From: Manis javanica | Taxonomy: Eukaryota > Chordata > Mammalia > Pholidota > Manidae | Length of the DNA: 64,000 nucleotides | Assembly (NCBI RefSeq): GCF_040802235.1 | Contig: NC_133167.1 | Coordinates: 101,542,001-101,606,000 of the forward strand | Direction: 5' to 3' | Shown here: piece by piece, positions 11,987 to 24,634 of the stretch | Layout: each line of letters begins with the position of its first letter | Position numbering within the stretch: position 1 is the first letter of the stretch | The notes under the pieces: generated by a model | What the model saw: only the letters and a program-made list of their open reading frames with translations | Told to the model about the DNA's origin: nothing | Databases searched by the model: none | Position numbers and translations under genes: made by a program

Positions 11987-12432
11987 GTTGTTATACGGAC
12001 TGAATTGTTCCCCAAAAAAGACAGTCCAAGTCCCAGTGCCCAGGTGCCTATGCTGTGCCCTCATTTGGAATAAAGTGTTTGCCGATGTAATCAAGCCTAG
12101 AGGAGGTCTTGCTGGGCTAGCGTGCACCCTGCTGCAATGACTCACGTCCTTACAAGAAGAGGGCAAGTTAGACCTGGGGAAGGCCACACAGCCCTGGGGC
12201 AGAGGCTGGAATGATGCATCTGTAATCCCAGGCACACTGGACTGCTGGCAACTAGCAGTAGCTGGAAGAGGCGAGGAAGGACCCTTCCCTAGAGCCTTCA
12301 GGGGAGCCTGGCCCTGCTGACACCTTGATCTCAGACTTCCAGCCTCCAGACCTGGGAGAGATGAGATTTCTGTTGTTTTACCCAGTGTGTGGCGACCTGC
12401 TACAGCAGCCACAGGCAACCAATACACCCTAC
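11987..12432 (+). mobile_element. MLT1-type (ERVL-MaLR) LTR, plus orientation
   Basis: Landmarks of MaLR LTRs appear in order. The start ttatacggactgaattgttc is followed by a 'cccaagtcccagtgcccagg' region, 'tccttacaagaagagg', and then 'cagacttccagcctccaga'. Near the 3' end comes 'gagatttctgttgttttacc', then 'ggcaaccaatacaccc'. This matches the layout of MLT1 LTRs. It is a diverged solo copy with no internal region adjacent. Confidence 0.75.
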
Positions 12433-12779
12433 AAATGGCTCTGGGAGTCAGTCTGGCTCAGCCAAGGTTTCCGGACCTCCTTCTTCATATCAGGTACTGT
12501 GCTCTGTTCTGGGAATACACAGAAGGAAAAATACTGTCCTCATCGAAACTAGAAGGTAGTCATTTCATGTCTATCATTCTTGAGCAGCACTGGAGTCTCT
12601 TTTCTGTGGACCAACATGTTCTGGTTGTTCCAGGCAAGGCACAGAGAGAGTTTCAGAGCAAATGGGAGCAGTACAGTGAAGGGGGGTGTCGGCTCCAGAG
12701 CAGAGGAGCTGGGGACGGGGAGCTCCCCTGCCTGTGCCCCGGACGCCCCCTTGGGAATCCATCACCCACATTGAGATCT
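12433..12779. other. Intergenic; possible ancient repeat, unnamed
   Basis: A segment near 12490-12545 (tcaggtactgtgctctgttc, later acagaaggaaaaatactgtcc) resembles the common mammalian motif 'caggcactgttctaggcactgggg' of an ancient L2-related repeat. It is too diverged to classify. Nothing coding was recognised. Confidence 0.3.
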
Positions 12780-13335
12780 TGCTCTGGGCCATTGGATGCC
12801 CCTGTCCAGTATGCTCTTCACGTTACCTATGTAATTATCTGTCAGCAAAAGTAAGGACAGTCCTGTTACTCACTTGTCTGAAAACCACACCTGTCACTCT
12901 CATTCCTATAGAATTAAACCCCAGATTCTGCTTCTGACCAATTTCTGTGGTCGGACATCCCCGCCCCCCCCTTCAGATCCCCAGGTGAGCCCTGGGAAGA
13001 GCCATTTTTACTTCTTACATTGACTGTATGTCTGGCATGCCCCTTCCCACTGTCTGTCTAGCAAACTTTTATTGATCCTTCATAGCCTAGCTTCTTGCTG
13101 AAGCCTTCATGCTTTCATATTCTTCCATAATCATCTGCTTCGTTTATCACAAAGTAAGTCACATCACATTGTTTTCTGGCATTCCCCAGCTTGGCTGTGG
13201 GCCAAGCAGAACGCTGCGGTTGTGTCTTCTCATTTTTGGAGTCTTCAAACAGTGAGGTCTGCCACAGAACAGCTGGTAATGGTCTGGTGAATAAAGGAAT
13301 GAATTATTGAATGAATGAATGAATGAATGAGTGAC
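12780..13335 (+). mobile_element. LINE-2 3' region (plus) ending in (GAAT)n
   Basis: The order is that of L2. First comes a 'gaattaaaccccagattctgc' block, then 'cattgactgtatgtctggcatg'. A 'tgtgtcttctcatttttgg' region follows, and the end is 'ggtctggtgaataaaggaatg' running into a gaatgaatgaatgaatgaat tail. The tail tetranucleotide is characteristic of L2 3' ends. The element is old and diverged. Confidence 0.6.
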
Positions 13336-14289
13336 GTGAAAAAGTTAGGACACTGTGGTCAGAAAATCCTGTGAGTTTGAAGAGAGTTTCTCGAGCAGCG
13401 ATGGGGTAGAAAAGCCAGACGCAGGGCACGTTCTGTAGAAGGCAGCAGGTTTGACAAATGACTAGCTGGTGACATGGAATCCAGAGGGCAGGAGTTCCTT
13501 TTTCAGCATTTCAGCAGGCCCCCTCTTTAGCCATGAATGAGAGGAAGTGGAACAGATGGGGAGAAAGGAAGGAAAGATAAATTAGCTCTGTCTTCACCAT
13601 GTTTAATTTGACTTTTCAACAAGACTCTAACACAAGCTTGTGCTGTCATTTCCCTACAGCTTGGAAGAGACAACAGAAGGGAATTCGGAATCTTGGACGC
13701 TCAAGACATAACATACGGAGGAGGAGGAAGAATCCCAATCACCATCTCCTTCCCTTCCATGTCTTCTGAGTCTGATATGCCTTTGCTACTAAGAAATGGG
13801 GGGTGGGGGGCAGGGGAGAAGAGCTTTCTTGGGGGAAAGGGGTGTTTAAGAATTCCCTTCCTGGGATAGCCTGGCTCACACCTCTCCTCTCTCCCTGCCC
13901 CTGCTGCTCAGGGAAGTCCGGCCTTAGGGTGGTGTCAGGGGACAGGCAAGAGGTGGACTTCCACCAGATCCCAAAAGGAGGTGGTGTTCAGAGACCCATT
14001 CCTTCCCACAGTTGGTGACAAGGGTCAGAGGGACAGGGCAGGAAAAAGCAGACAGGGAAGCACCCTGCTGCTCTTGGACTAAACCAGCAGAAGGGATTCT
14101 GGAAGCTCCCTGTAGCCCAGACCACAGTCCATTTCAACAAAGGTGGATTTGGGCTCAAAGCCCCAGTGAGTAATACCTATTATTTCCCTGGACAATCTCT
14201 GGGAATCTGTGTGATGTGGGAGACGCCTCGTGGCGGATTTGGGCTGCTCTCTGCATCTGAAACCCTAAAGCACCTGCCTGGTGCCTGGT
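13336..14289. other. Intergenic, nothing recognised
   Basis: This is mixed-composition sequence with a G-rich tract near 13797-13850. No repeat family, RNA gene or exon could be identified by eye. Confidence 0.5.
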
Positions 14290-14415
14290 CTTACGAAATG
14301 CATTTTACACACAGTGTCTTTTGTTTATTGCAGGCAACTGAGGAGCCTGGAGATTAGATGACTTGCCCAGGGTCACACAGCTAGGACAGAGCTCCAGTCA
14401 GTGTGACTCTGGGTG
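14290..14415 (-). repeat. MIR SINE fragment
   Basis: It contains gatgacttgcccagggtcac followed by acagctagga. This is the reverse complement of the conserved MIR core that reads 'tagctgtgtgaccttgggcaagtc'. Divergence is typical for this family. Confidence 0.7.
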
Positions 14416-14698
14416 GGAGGAGACGCACACAGCACTGGTCACCCTGCCCGGCCCTGCCCATCTCCATCCGCACTAAATACATGCAGACAAAGCACGCTGG
14501 CTCTGCAAACGGCTTCAGACATTCCCTTAGGACATCCCCCCACCCCACCAAACTGACACCCCATGATCCTCCCACAATATTCTTGGAGAGGCCACTGCTC
14601 ACCCCAAAGCCTCCATCACGTGGCCTCTATAAGCTCCAATGTTTTCCTAGTTCACTGTGCAATAACTTTAACCAGTTAAAGCCTTTAACAGAGAGCAG

Positions 14699-14868
14699 TG
14701 TTTAGCAAACTTGGCTGTTCAGAATTAGCTGAGGAAAACTATTTAAAAGTATTGATACCCAGACCCCAACCCTGGAGACTCTGACCCAAATAGTCTGGAG
14801 ATCCAAGTGTTGATATATTTATTTTAAATCTCCCCAGGTGATTCTCATGTCCAACCAGGAATGACCAA
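14699..14868 (+). mobile_element. MER5-type hAT-Charlie DNA transposon fragment
   Basis: The order agaattagctgaggaaaact, tattgatacccagaccccaa, gactctgacccaaatagtct, gattctcatgtccaaccagg parallels MER5A landmarks (agaatcacctgggg, gggccccacccccagag, gattctgattcagtaggtct, gtgatgctgatgctgctgg). It is a non-autonomous element and strongly diverged. Confidence 0.6.
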
Positions 14869-15879
14869 CACCCAAGAGGAAGAAAGAAATTAATAAAAGA
14901 AGAAAAATATTAGTAGAACGTAGAGACCCTTTTGAGAATCCTAAGGGAACATGCATGATTTCCATGAGTTTGACATCAGAGTTGGTCTAGATTAGGAAAT
15001 TCATTGTATTCTGCTGTTTTGTAGAAACTACATCTCAGTCAGTGTGCTGGAAGTCACTAGTATATTTTAATAAAGACCAAAGTAATACAGTCAGCTAGAA
15101 AATGGCTTCTGTTTGGGAACAGACCGCACGGAAGACGAACACTGTCCCGGTGGTGCATCGCGCGTTACGTAGAGCCCTCCCACCGACTGTTTGCAACTAG
15201 TCCTGACCAGAACTATCCACCAGCCAAACAGGAAGCAACCTCATCAGCCGAGCTGGAACAAAATATTTGGGAGAGGATAGCCAGAAAAGCAGCAGGCCCC
15301 GTTCTGGGCCCCGAGATAGGAAGTTTTGTGGAGGATGCAATTTAATTTGTCTTTGGGGGCAGTTGTCTCACGTGGTTTACTCATCAGCATGAACTAAGAA
15401 AATCAAATCTAACAATTAAATTAACACTGACTATAGTAAGTGCAGCAGGACCAGACAATTTAACATTGCGAGAGTTACTCAGAATCAAAATGTACTAGGC
15501 AAATACTCTGTGAAGGGATTTTGCATCTCAAAAGGTCAGACCCACTATTTTCTAGGGAAAGGCCATCCCATGAGTGGTCTCGGGCACCAGCTCAGTACCA
15601 TATGCATAAAGGTGCTGCCTTTGCCAGGGGTCCCGAGAGGCCAGGAATGGCCGGCAGAGCACTGGAGCACACAGCTGAGAGGCTTTGAAGGTCCCTCTTA
15701 ACCTGCCTGCACTGCGGGCGACAGTGACATCCTCTACTTCCCCCCTGTAAACGTGGAACGGCCTTACCCCAGCAAAGGCCACTGCCGCAATCAAGAGTAA
15801 TGACGAAATGTTAGTCACCAAACCGTCAGGCTGGCTGGGTGGTGGGCGGGGGGAAGATGAACTTTTGAAGCTCAAGAAC
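14869..15879. other. Intergenic, nothing recognised
   Basis: No repeat family or gene could be named. Several overlapping short open frames on both strands (for example near 15510-15930) lack motifs and splice context. Confidence 0.5.
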
Positions 15880-16400
15880 AATGACAGCAACCACCAAAGG
15901 AAGCACAAACATGTCTGACATCTGTGTGCCACAAGCTAAGCAAAATGAAGTTAAGGTGATTTCCAAACAACCAAAGAACACACTGAGGAGAATCACAGTA
16001 AGTCGGATAAATGGCAAAACTCCCTGTTCTTAAAAAAAAAAAAACCATCAGAATCAATAAGAACACCCCAAAGACCTCAATAAATAAATGGGCAAAGTGT
16101 ACAGACGACTACTTACCAATGTTTAATAAACAGATGAAATAATTACATGACCTCAGGAGTCATCAAAATTGTAAATAAGTAAGATGCTATTTTTCTCTAT
16201 CAAATTGGCAAAGGTGTTCCAATAGTTGCATCAGGGAACCATCAGGAGCTCTGTGTGGATGTGCCCCGTCCGCCCAGCAGTGACCCCCACAACTTCGGTG
16301 CACCCTTCTGAGGACAGCTCGACCCTCTGTGTAAGAACCTTGGTAAACAGACGTATCCTTTAACCCAGCATGGCTTCATTCATGTCTTTTCAAATTATTA
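15880..16400 (+). mobile_element. L1/HAL1-like LINE fragment (plus)
   Basis: It contains aataaatgggcaaagtgtac, then a 'tttttctctatcaaattggc aaaggt' block, in the order seen in HAL1 and old L1 ORF2. There these read 'aaatgggcaaaggatatgaaca' and 'tttttcacctatcagattggcaaa'. An A12 run lies at 16032-16043. The frame is broken throughout. Confidence 0.6.
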
Positions 16401-18689
16401 ACAAAGTAATCAAGCACGTACATGTTTAAAAAATCAAACAGCCCTACAGGGATTAGAATGAAAGCAACAAGCCCACATTCTGTTCTTTTCAGTCCTCTGT
16501 GCTTGATTCCAGGCTTCCAGTCCTGGGCTTGATCTTTCAGCAGGTTTTCTTCCTGTGATATTTATCTCCATATTCTGTCCATAGCTGTTATGCTTATGCC
16601 ACTAGTTCTTACATTTTCAGACAATATCCACCCGATTATCATGCCCACTGCACCTCTCTTTTCCTCTCCCTGTGATAATTTCATAAGTTTTAGTCAGTGA
16701 TCAGAATATTATTATGTCAGTGTTGTTCACTTTGCTCTAATATCTCCTCTCTCAACAGCCATGTGTTTTTCCCGACTTAACAATTGTTTTGTTTTCCTCA
16801 CTTGCACAGTTTTCTACACATTGATCCTTAATTATTTTCCTGTGCTTTTTTTGTCTGTCATATATGAGTATGAGCAGCCACTTCTGTGATAACGCAGTAT
16901 ATGTTTTATCAAAAAACTTCACATCCTGTAAAGCTGGGCGCTACATCTCCTAAGGCTGGTGGAACAAAGTAAGATGCACATCTGTGATCAGAACAGTACC
17001 AAAAGCAATCATTGGTACCCTCAGCGATCGCCCAGATGATCCAGGTGGGTAGCTCGGTATGGCTGGAGGCTGCTTCAGGGAAATGAAAAAAAAAAAAAAA
17101 GGTGGCTTATGGGTGGGCACTGGGACAATACAGGGGGCAGTCGAGTTCTACACACAGGATGAAGTGCAGCGTGCCTAAACCAAGAGCTGTGCAGGGCTGG
17201 GGATGTGCTCCCACCCAGGCTCTAATGCTCATTTTATGTTTTCTGAGAGTTAAGAAGATTTCTGGGAAGGTGATGATAGCAGCAGACACAGTTCAGGTTT
17301 TTTCAAAATCTCTGTGAGCCTCCACTTCAACAGGCAGAACAACCAGGCAGCATAATCAGCAACTCATGGGCAACATTTACAATGCAACTAGGTGACAAAG
17401 TACCGCCAAGAACCCAAGACTCAAGCAGATGGGGACGAACTGCCAATATCTCTAAGGCCTGTGTTTGTGTCCACATCTGTGAGAGAGGAAGCAGACAGAA
17501 GCAGGGGCATCTGATGGACCTACAGGACAAGGGATTCTCAAAATAATCATTGCATGTTCACTGGAAAACACTGAAAAGTGTGTGATGTTAACAGCTGACA
17601 TGGAGCAGCCAATCCCACCAAGAGTGGGTGCAAGGGGCCCACAGCAATGTCTGAAGGGCTGGGGCCCTCTGTCCACCAGGAACCCCTGAAACGCACCAGC
17701 CATGCTCAGGTCTAGGACAAGGCCCCACATTGAGCAGACTCTGCTGCGAGTTAAACTCCAGCAAGACCGGCAAGACACATGAAGGGAAGAGAAGGTCCAG
17801 GTAAGCACGAGACCGAGAAGAGGCAGGAATTCTAGGAGAGCCAGCCACCACGTTTCTGAGCATTACGTGAAAACAACAGAAGGCGATACTATATGAAATT
17901 AGACTAGCCTGAACTCCTAAACTCCTTCTACAGTTTAGAAAACCTAATTTCATATAAAAATGTGAATAGTATTATAGTCAAATTAGTATTTCAAATAAAT
18001 ATGAAATGGAGGAAGCTCCCCCAGCATGGACATAAAATAATCCTATCTCTTCAAGTGAGGCTGAAAGTAGGCAAACAGAGCATCTTCAGTATATGTTTTT
18101 ATCAGAAGTATTTCCAAATAGGTTTCCATGACCACAGCAGAGCTCAGTGGGGGCACAAGAATGACAGCCTAAAAGAGAAAGGATTTAACCATTTACTTCA
18201 GATCCAAATTTTCCTCACCAGTCAACTGCCAGATGGCTCAAGTTCCCTCCTGCAAAATGCAAGCAATCTCACTTGTTATTTATTTTACAGGGATGCGACA
18301 AAGATTAATGAGAAGATGTTTATAATATCCTAAAAGCCCATGGAGAAAAGTGGTTATACAAGCAGGTGGTGTCACACATGTAGTATGTTCTTGGCATACA
18401 CAAAAATGGAGGGAGTTCAAAAGGCGACTTTGAGTCTGAAAAATACCCCATAGAGTGATTTCCAGTTGTTGCAAGTATTACACGGTTCTGTGGATGCCAC
18501 TGGATGAGAGCAAGATGATTAAAAATGATGGGACAGAGACTGATCACAGCCTCCTGAGGGGGCTCATCCGCCTCTCAGGCGCAGGGATGTGAGTTGTCTT
18601 GTGAAGCCAAACAAAGGCCTGAATGAGTAAAACCCAGAATTTCCTAGAGAAACCATCCTAAGTTGCTTGAAGGTCTGTGGTTGTGTTCT
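16401..18689. other. Intergenic; one hairpin, nothing coding
   Basis: It holds an A15 run near 17087-17100 and an imperfect palindrome at 17890-17956. No exon, RNA gene or confidently classifiable transposon was identified. The AT-rich part at 16400-16900 may be an unclassified old repeat. Confidence 0.5.
17890..17956. repeat. 67-bp imperfect palindrome (nested hairpin)
   Basis: The outer arms TATATGAAATTAG (17890-17902) and CTAATTTCATATA (17944-17956) are perfect 13-bp reverse complements. Inside them, CTAAACT (17917-17923) and AGTTTAG (17932-17938) form a second 7-bp stem with an 8-nt loop. Confidence 0.9.
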
Positions 18690-18860
18690 CAGACTTCAGG
18701 ATGCATTAGAATCACCTGCTGATTTTCTTCAAAGACAGAGTTCCAGGTCCTATACCCAGAAATTATCATCAGTTGACGTGAAGTTCTGCCCAGGAACCTG
18801 CATTTAATAAGCTGATTCTCATGTATCCCAAATTTTGAGAATTAGTGGTCTACAGTTTAC
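18690..18860 (+). mobile_element. MER5-type hAT-Charlie DNA transposon
   Basis: It shows MER5A-like landmarks in order: tctcagacttcaggatgcat, tagaatcacctgctgatttt, gagttccaggtcctataccc, aggaacctgcatttaataag, gctgattctcatgtatccca and a terminal ttttgagaattagtgg. The final block is the inverted counterpart of the start, as expected for terminal inverted repeats. Confidence 0.75.
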
Positions 18861-19089
18861 AGGCCGAAGGTTTGTAGGGAACTGATACATCATTCTCTGA
18901 AGGCAGAGATGGACTGGGTCTATCCTAATTTAACCCCCAGTTCTAACTTTTGCTTCTGAGTAGATAGTGGAGAAGACAGGGGAAAACAAAATTTCCTGGG
19001 GCTTCACCCCATTGCTAAGGACAGTCTAATATATCCAGAGCAGCATATGGTAACTGACGAGGTTATGTAGTTAGAGTAGATAGTCTAGA

Positions 19090-19400
19090 TTTGTGCTAAT
19101 ATGGTATCCACTAGTCAACATGTGGCTACTAAGCACTTAAAATATGGCAGGTCAAAACTGAGATTTAATGTAAGTGTGAAGTACACATTAGATTTCAGAG
19201 ATTTCATGCAAAAAGAATATAAAATATTTAATATTTTTATATTGATTACACACTGAAATGATGTTTTAGAAATATTGCAATAATTTAAATAAAATATATT
19301 ATTAAAGTTAATTTCACTTGTTTTTTTTTTTCATTCCTGGGAAGTTTTAAATTACTGATGTGACTCCCATTATACTTCTATTGGACAGTATTGCTGTAGG
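19090..19400. mobile_element. Non-autonomous DNA transposon remnant, AT-rich core
   Basis: It begins with aatatggtatccactagtca followed by acatgtggctactaagcact, and ends with ttggacagtattgctgtag. This is the layout of a common mammalian MITE-like repeat ('agccacatgtggctact ... attggacagc'). The middle is very AT-rich and ends in a T12 run before the distal part. The family name is not certain. Confidence 0.5.
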
Positions 19401-22224
19401 TCAATATGCTGTCTGGGTCTTAATTTGCAGAATTTCCAATAGGCTCGTGTTGGGTACAAAGTCTACTTGAGGAGAAAGAGAAATATTGTGATACGAGATC
19501 AGTTCGAGTGGGGGCCCCAAGCCCCTTCTTCATCACTACCTTAGCATGGTGACTGAATTGTAATATCCCCTCTAGAAAGGAAAGAGGAGGCCCGACACAG
19601 CTCATTCATTAGCCCGTAAAGCCTGCCAGATACCCCTACCACATTAAGAGTCAAAGGGTGGACATTAATGAAGAACTGAGAAGATAATCAAAAGCCCAAC
19701 AATGCCCACTGCCGGTGACCCCTTCCTGTGTGCTTGAGAGCAGCTGTCTCCTGCTCCTCCGCAGCCCCACAGGGAAGGAAAGCAAGGAGACAGATGCAGA
19801 GAAGGGGTGAGGGAACTGGCACCCCAGCTCTAGTGGGGGCGAGAGCAAACGTGGGCCTTGCCTCCTCCTCCTCCTGGAGATTTAATGTAAGTGATTAAAC
19901 CTGCAGACAGATCTTTCCCAGACTGAATGTAAGAGACCCAGTCCGGGCCTCTCTGCTCCTCCCTGCAGTGACCTGAAAAGACGTTCCTGAAGAGTATATT
20001 TCTTTAATTTAAGGGGAATCATTACATTCTTATTCAGTTTCTTTTTCTCACTGGCCCAGAGGCCAACACAGAAGATACAATTAAAGAACTAGCAAAACTC
20101 TTTCCAAATGACAAGAACAAGCTGAGACAAATGTGTGGGTTATTTGGGAGCACGACAAGTTTTACACCTAGAGGAAGTGTAAGAAAAAGATTCTCACCTT
20201 GTTCACAAAACCAGAACTGAAAATAAAGACTCAGATGTGTCCTCTTCCTGGCTGCTTTGGGTGCCATGGTGCCCAAAAAATTCTAAAACGATTCTAGCAC
20301 TTGCACCAGCCTCCACCTGCCTGGTGAGCTGGTTTGAACACCTCTTACTGTGGGCTCCATCCCAGACATTTGGGAGACACCCGCCATGGCCCCGACCAGC
20401 CCTCCGCTTGAATCCCAATGGGTGAAGGCCACTCAGCCGGAAGCCTGGAGTCAGAGCCTATGGCGACTTCACCAAGTGACCCAGGTCACAGCTTCTTTAT
20501 TTATAGGTAGGAGCTGCGATTCATAGCAAACAAGCAAAAAAAACCTCAACTTTTCAAAAATGCAAAGCTCATAGCATTTTGTCAGACTTTTGTTTCGGGC
20601 ATGACCTCATTCACCTAGCAGGAACTAGACCGGACTAGAAATGCTATGAAGTCACAGAGAAGGTGACTGAACTTGCTCCAAGCAGCAACCTCACAGGACA
20701 GCCTCCAGGAAGATCCGTGGCATCTGAGTCTACTTACACTGAGTCACGCTAACCTGAAGGTGGCGATGACATTCAGTGCCCAGGAGAAGTCACAGGCATG
20801 CTCCCAACTCACTCACTCCATGTGGCAATGAGTTATTCCTCAGCCACACAGGTCAGAGGCCAAAGAGTCTCCCAGTTCCACCATTTTTGTTTCACTTATT
20901 GTGGATTTTCTGAAAGGAAATGGGAACTTGGCTGATAATTACCAGGCACAGAGATAAGGTTTCCTCATTAAAGTCTCATAAAACCATGAAAATAAATCAC
21001 TGCAAGTAGAGAGAGAAAGAAAATCTGTTTAGACTTTTCCACAACCATTTAGGTCAATTATTTTTCCTCTTCCAGTCCAGTGCCTTTCTTTTCAGCTAGC
21101 ACAGGGCCTGATAATCAAGAGGAAAGAATTTAGAGACCTCACAGAACTTCCCTAATTTCAAGTTAATGGTTTGCTGTGTCAAGGCCAGGCAGCGCCTGGC
21201 AGAATAAATGATGGAAGCACAGCTGAGGAAACAGAGCGGAGACGGCCCAGGGAGTACATGTCTGCAGATATGGCACAAACATAAATAAAGACCACCATCT
21301 CCAGGAAATCAAAGGGTCCGTTTGCCCTGACCTGGAGACAAAACTATTAGGAGTCACAGGAGCAGTGACAGTCCCTAAGGAGAGTCCACTGGAAATGGGA
21401 AGGGACCACCCTCTCCCACTCCCCCTGCCACGGGTGTCCTTTCCTTTTCTGAGCCACAATACCAGGCCTTAGGGGCTCTGATGCCATCCACTTCCTCCCA
21501 GGAACTCCTCTGCAGGCCTTTCCCAGCTCAGCCACAGGCCCAGGAGCTTCCCAGTTTTACTACTGTAACTCCTTGGGCCCAAGTCCTGGCTTTCCCAACA
21601 GTTCACTTTCCCCAGAATTAGTCTGGACAGCCAATCAGAGCAAGGGTGTTACTGGATCAATATATATTAGCAATGGCCTTCAAGGCTGCACCCAGGCTTC
21701 TTGACCAATGCTGGCCCTTGGTACATTAAGATCCTTCCCGGTGAAGTGGGTGCCAGCAGCCTACCTCCTCACTAAGATGCCCCTCCAGAGCCACAAAAGG
21801 AACACGCACTGAAGTCAGGTAATAATTTCTGATGAAAATGAATCCAGGTTATCCATAAGCCACATTATTAAAATGAAGACACTCACAGCAGATTACTAGG
21901 TGGCAGGGTGAACCACAGGCCTGGTTTGCTAGGAACTAAGGGATTTCCAGGAGGTGGGAATTTCAGTGCTAAACTAGACAAATCTGGACGTGTTGGTTGC
22001 CCTACTGCATGGACCCGAGACATTACCTGAAACCCCACACAGTGCTCATTTCACTGAGAGACAAAATATTCAGGCAGCGACTGCCAAGTGCCCCACTTGG
22101 AGAAGGTCTGACTTAAGTCTATTTCCTCATCCCCACCAGCAAGTACAGCGAACACAAGAAGCTCCAGCTGAAAGACTCCGTCTGCTTCCAGGTGTCTCTG
22201 CGGCTGGAGGCGACTTTCTTAAGT
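19401..22224. other. Intergenic, nothing recognised
   Basis: No gene, RNA or repeat was confidently identified on either strand in this 2.8-kb stretch. Confidence 0.5.
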
Positions 22225-22548
22225 GGTTTGGGCTGCCACTGCAAAGACCAGGCTGGGTGGCTTAAACAACAGACATCTGGTTTCTTACGGTTCTGGAGAG
22301 GGCTCTCTCCCTGGCTTAGAGACACCCGCAGTCTCACAAGGCTTTTCCTCACTGCGTGCACGCCGGGAGGGAGCAAGCAAGCTCTCTGGTGCTGCTTTTT
22401 ATGAAGGCACTAATCCTATTAGGTCAGGGCCTCACCCATATGACCTCATTTGACCTTACATATAGGCTCCATCTCCAAATACAGCCACATTAAGAATTAG
22501 GGCTTCCACATGAGTTTGAGGGAGAGACAAACATTCAATCTGTAACAT
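22225..22548 (-). mobile_element. MLT1-type (ERVL-MaLR) LTR, minus orientation
   Basis: On the plus strand the reverse-complement MaLR landmarks appear in order: gggtggcttaaacaacagac, cggttctggagagggctct, gaaggcactaatcctattag, tatgacctcatttgacctta, catctccaaatacagccaca, ttagggcttccacatgagt, and finally attcaatctgtaaca. It is a solo LTR with no internal sequence beside it. Confidence 0.8.
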
Positions 22549-23969
22549 TTATGTCACTCAGTCAAAGGCACTGACCAAGTTTAAATCCCATTCCTAAAGA
22601 TCCACGGAGGAAATGGATACGGCAGCCTGTGGTAGACCACAGTGCCCCGTACAAGTTGCTCTAACTGGGACGAGCAGGGTGACGATGATGACTGACATCA
22701 GGGTAGTGGTTTCCGTCTTCTTCTGAATACACCCATTTCCTCTCGTCCACCTTTCCAAGTGTGTTTACCAATCAGTCGGTTTTGTCTGATGCTTATCACC
22801 TGTTGCCCGTGCCTTCAAATGAGCCCCAGAACAGCCTCCTGTGACAACCTGGTGCAGCTGCCAGGCATCCTCTTCCTCCAAGGCTCCGTCTCTCCTTCCT
22901 TCCTGTCTTCCTGCTCTGGTGCTGGAAGGGTGGGCAGATGGAGAGAGAAAAGGCAGCAATCCTGAGTCCAGAGTCAGGGCCCTGCTTCCCTCTTGCTTCC
23001 TGGCGATGCCTCCACATGCTCTGTCCCGTGCACTTGAAGCTCCCAGCCCAGAAACTTATTTTCCATGATAATTGTGTGAAGTCTCCAATTACCAGCTAAG
23101 TTTATTCAATTCTCCCTTGTCCTCCTTGATAAGGATGGATGCCTATTATCCTCTTCTTGAAAGTCCTTATTAATGGCACCACGCTAATACTCGATGAGGT
23201 TGTCACTGAAGAACTCGGGAAGGGTTATGAAGTAGAGTGATGGGGGCCTCAGCCGTCTTCTCTCCATCACCTGAAACTGTCTTGTTACCCTTTATCTCTA
23301 ACTGAAAACATCGGGGCAAAAATTTCTCCCTAAATTCAAGTGTGAAGAACCCAGAGGTAGCCCTGCATTTCCATGGAAACAACAGCATGACTATTTTCAT
23401 AGGTTTTGCAGCCCTACCTTTGGGGTTCCCATTATCTGCCACATACCAGATGCCCTGTTTGCTAAGGGTTGTGTGCAACACAGCAGAACAACCTGCTCAA
23501 CACAAGGAGCTTGACGACCCAGATGCAGCGCCCTTGGGTAATGTTGGGCCCCATGTAGGGCATGTTTGTTGAATGACTACGTGACGGTTTGATTCTGCTC
23601 CCTGCTCCTGCATCCATGCTGTGATCTTATGACTGATAAAACTGCAAAGAGCTTTAACCAAGGACCCAGGCAGAGACGATCTGCTGCTTATTCGTGGGGA
23701 GTCTCTGGCACAGTGGGAGACACTCTGGCGGTTCTGCCCATGTGTGTCGTAGCCCGAGCACATCACTACAGCTCCCACAGCTGCGGTACGCACGGCCTCT
23801 GCTGTGTTTGCCCGTATTTGGACTGCTGCGCTGCTGGACGTCAGCAAGGCCATTCAAACCGTCAAGGCTGGCGGTGTCGACACAAAGCATCCGCTTGGTT
23901 ACATAAGCAGCAAAATTCAGTCATAGGAACAAGATTTTTTGAAATTTAAAAATAATCGAGAAGGGAGAC
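22549..23969. other. Intergenic, nothing recognised
   Basis: Overlapping short open frames occur on both strands, with no domain or splice evidence and no named repeat. Confidence 0.5.
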
Positions 23970-24565
23970 AAAAAGTAACTCACTTTCCAGCCGAGAAACC
24001 TGAAAACCACTGCCTTAGCCAGGTGACGAAGGTCAAGATCAACAGCATGAATCACGGTGAAATGTACCATTAATGGGATGTGATGACAGTGGCACTTCCC
24101 ATCTGTCACCTTTCTTTCCAAAACCATAACCCAGTCAAAACATGAGGAAAATATCTGACAAATTTCCAGGAGTGGGGCATCTTGCAATAAGCCCGACCAT
24201 TACTCCTCAAAACTGTCACGGTCATCACAAACAAGGACAGTCTGAGAAACTGTCACCATCTCAGGGAGCTTAAGGAGACACGGCATCTAGATGTCATGAG
24301 GGACCCTGGGTCAGAAGGGTCAGAAGGACAACAGTAGGGAAAACTAAAGAAATCTGACAAACTCTCAACTTTAACTAATAATATTGTATCGATACTGGTT
24401 ATTAGCTGTGCCAAAGAGACCATACTGATGTAAGATGGTGAATAATAAGGGAGATTCTATGAAGGGGACGGGAGATGACATTCCTATACATTCCCCCCGT
24501 TATCTGCCTAATATTCCTGTAAATCTAAAACTGTTCCACAAAAGGAAGTTTATTAATAATAATAA
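23970..24565 (+). mobile_element. L1M 3' UTR fragment (plus)
   Basis: Landmarks of old L1 3' UTRs appear in order: gccaggtgacgaaggtcaag, ctcaaaactgtcacggtcat, gacagtctgagaaactgtca, ggagacacggcatctagatg, aactaataatattgtatcga, and finally taaatctaaaactgttccac, aaaggaagtttattaataat with an A-rich end. The same 3' UTR type occurs again at 47955-48720. Confidence 0.8.
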
Positions 24566-24634
24566 AAGCACATACAAGGCAGTGATACTAGTTGGCCAAG
24601 GGGAAGGGATGCATCAATACTAAACAAAACATTC

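Noticed and set aside
11867-12427. A 186-codon minus-strand open frame
   Set aside because: It overlaps an MLT1-type LTR almost entirely and has no domain. It is a chance frame in repeat sequence.
17085-17101. A15 run taken as a possible processed-pseudogene tail
   Set aside because: No cDNA-like sequence or coding remnant could be recognised upstream of it.
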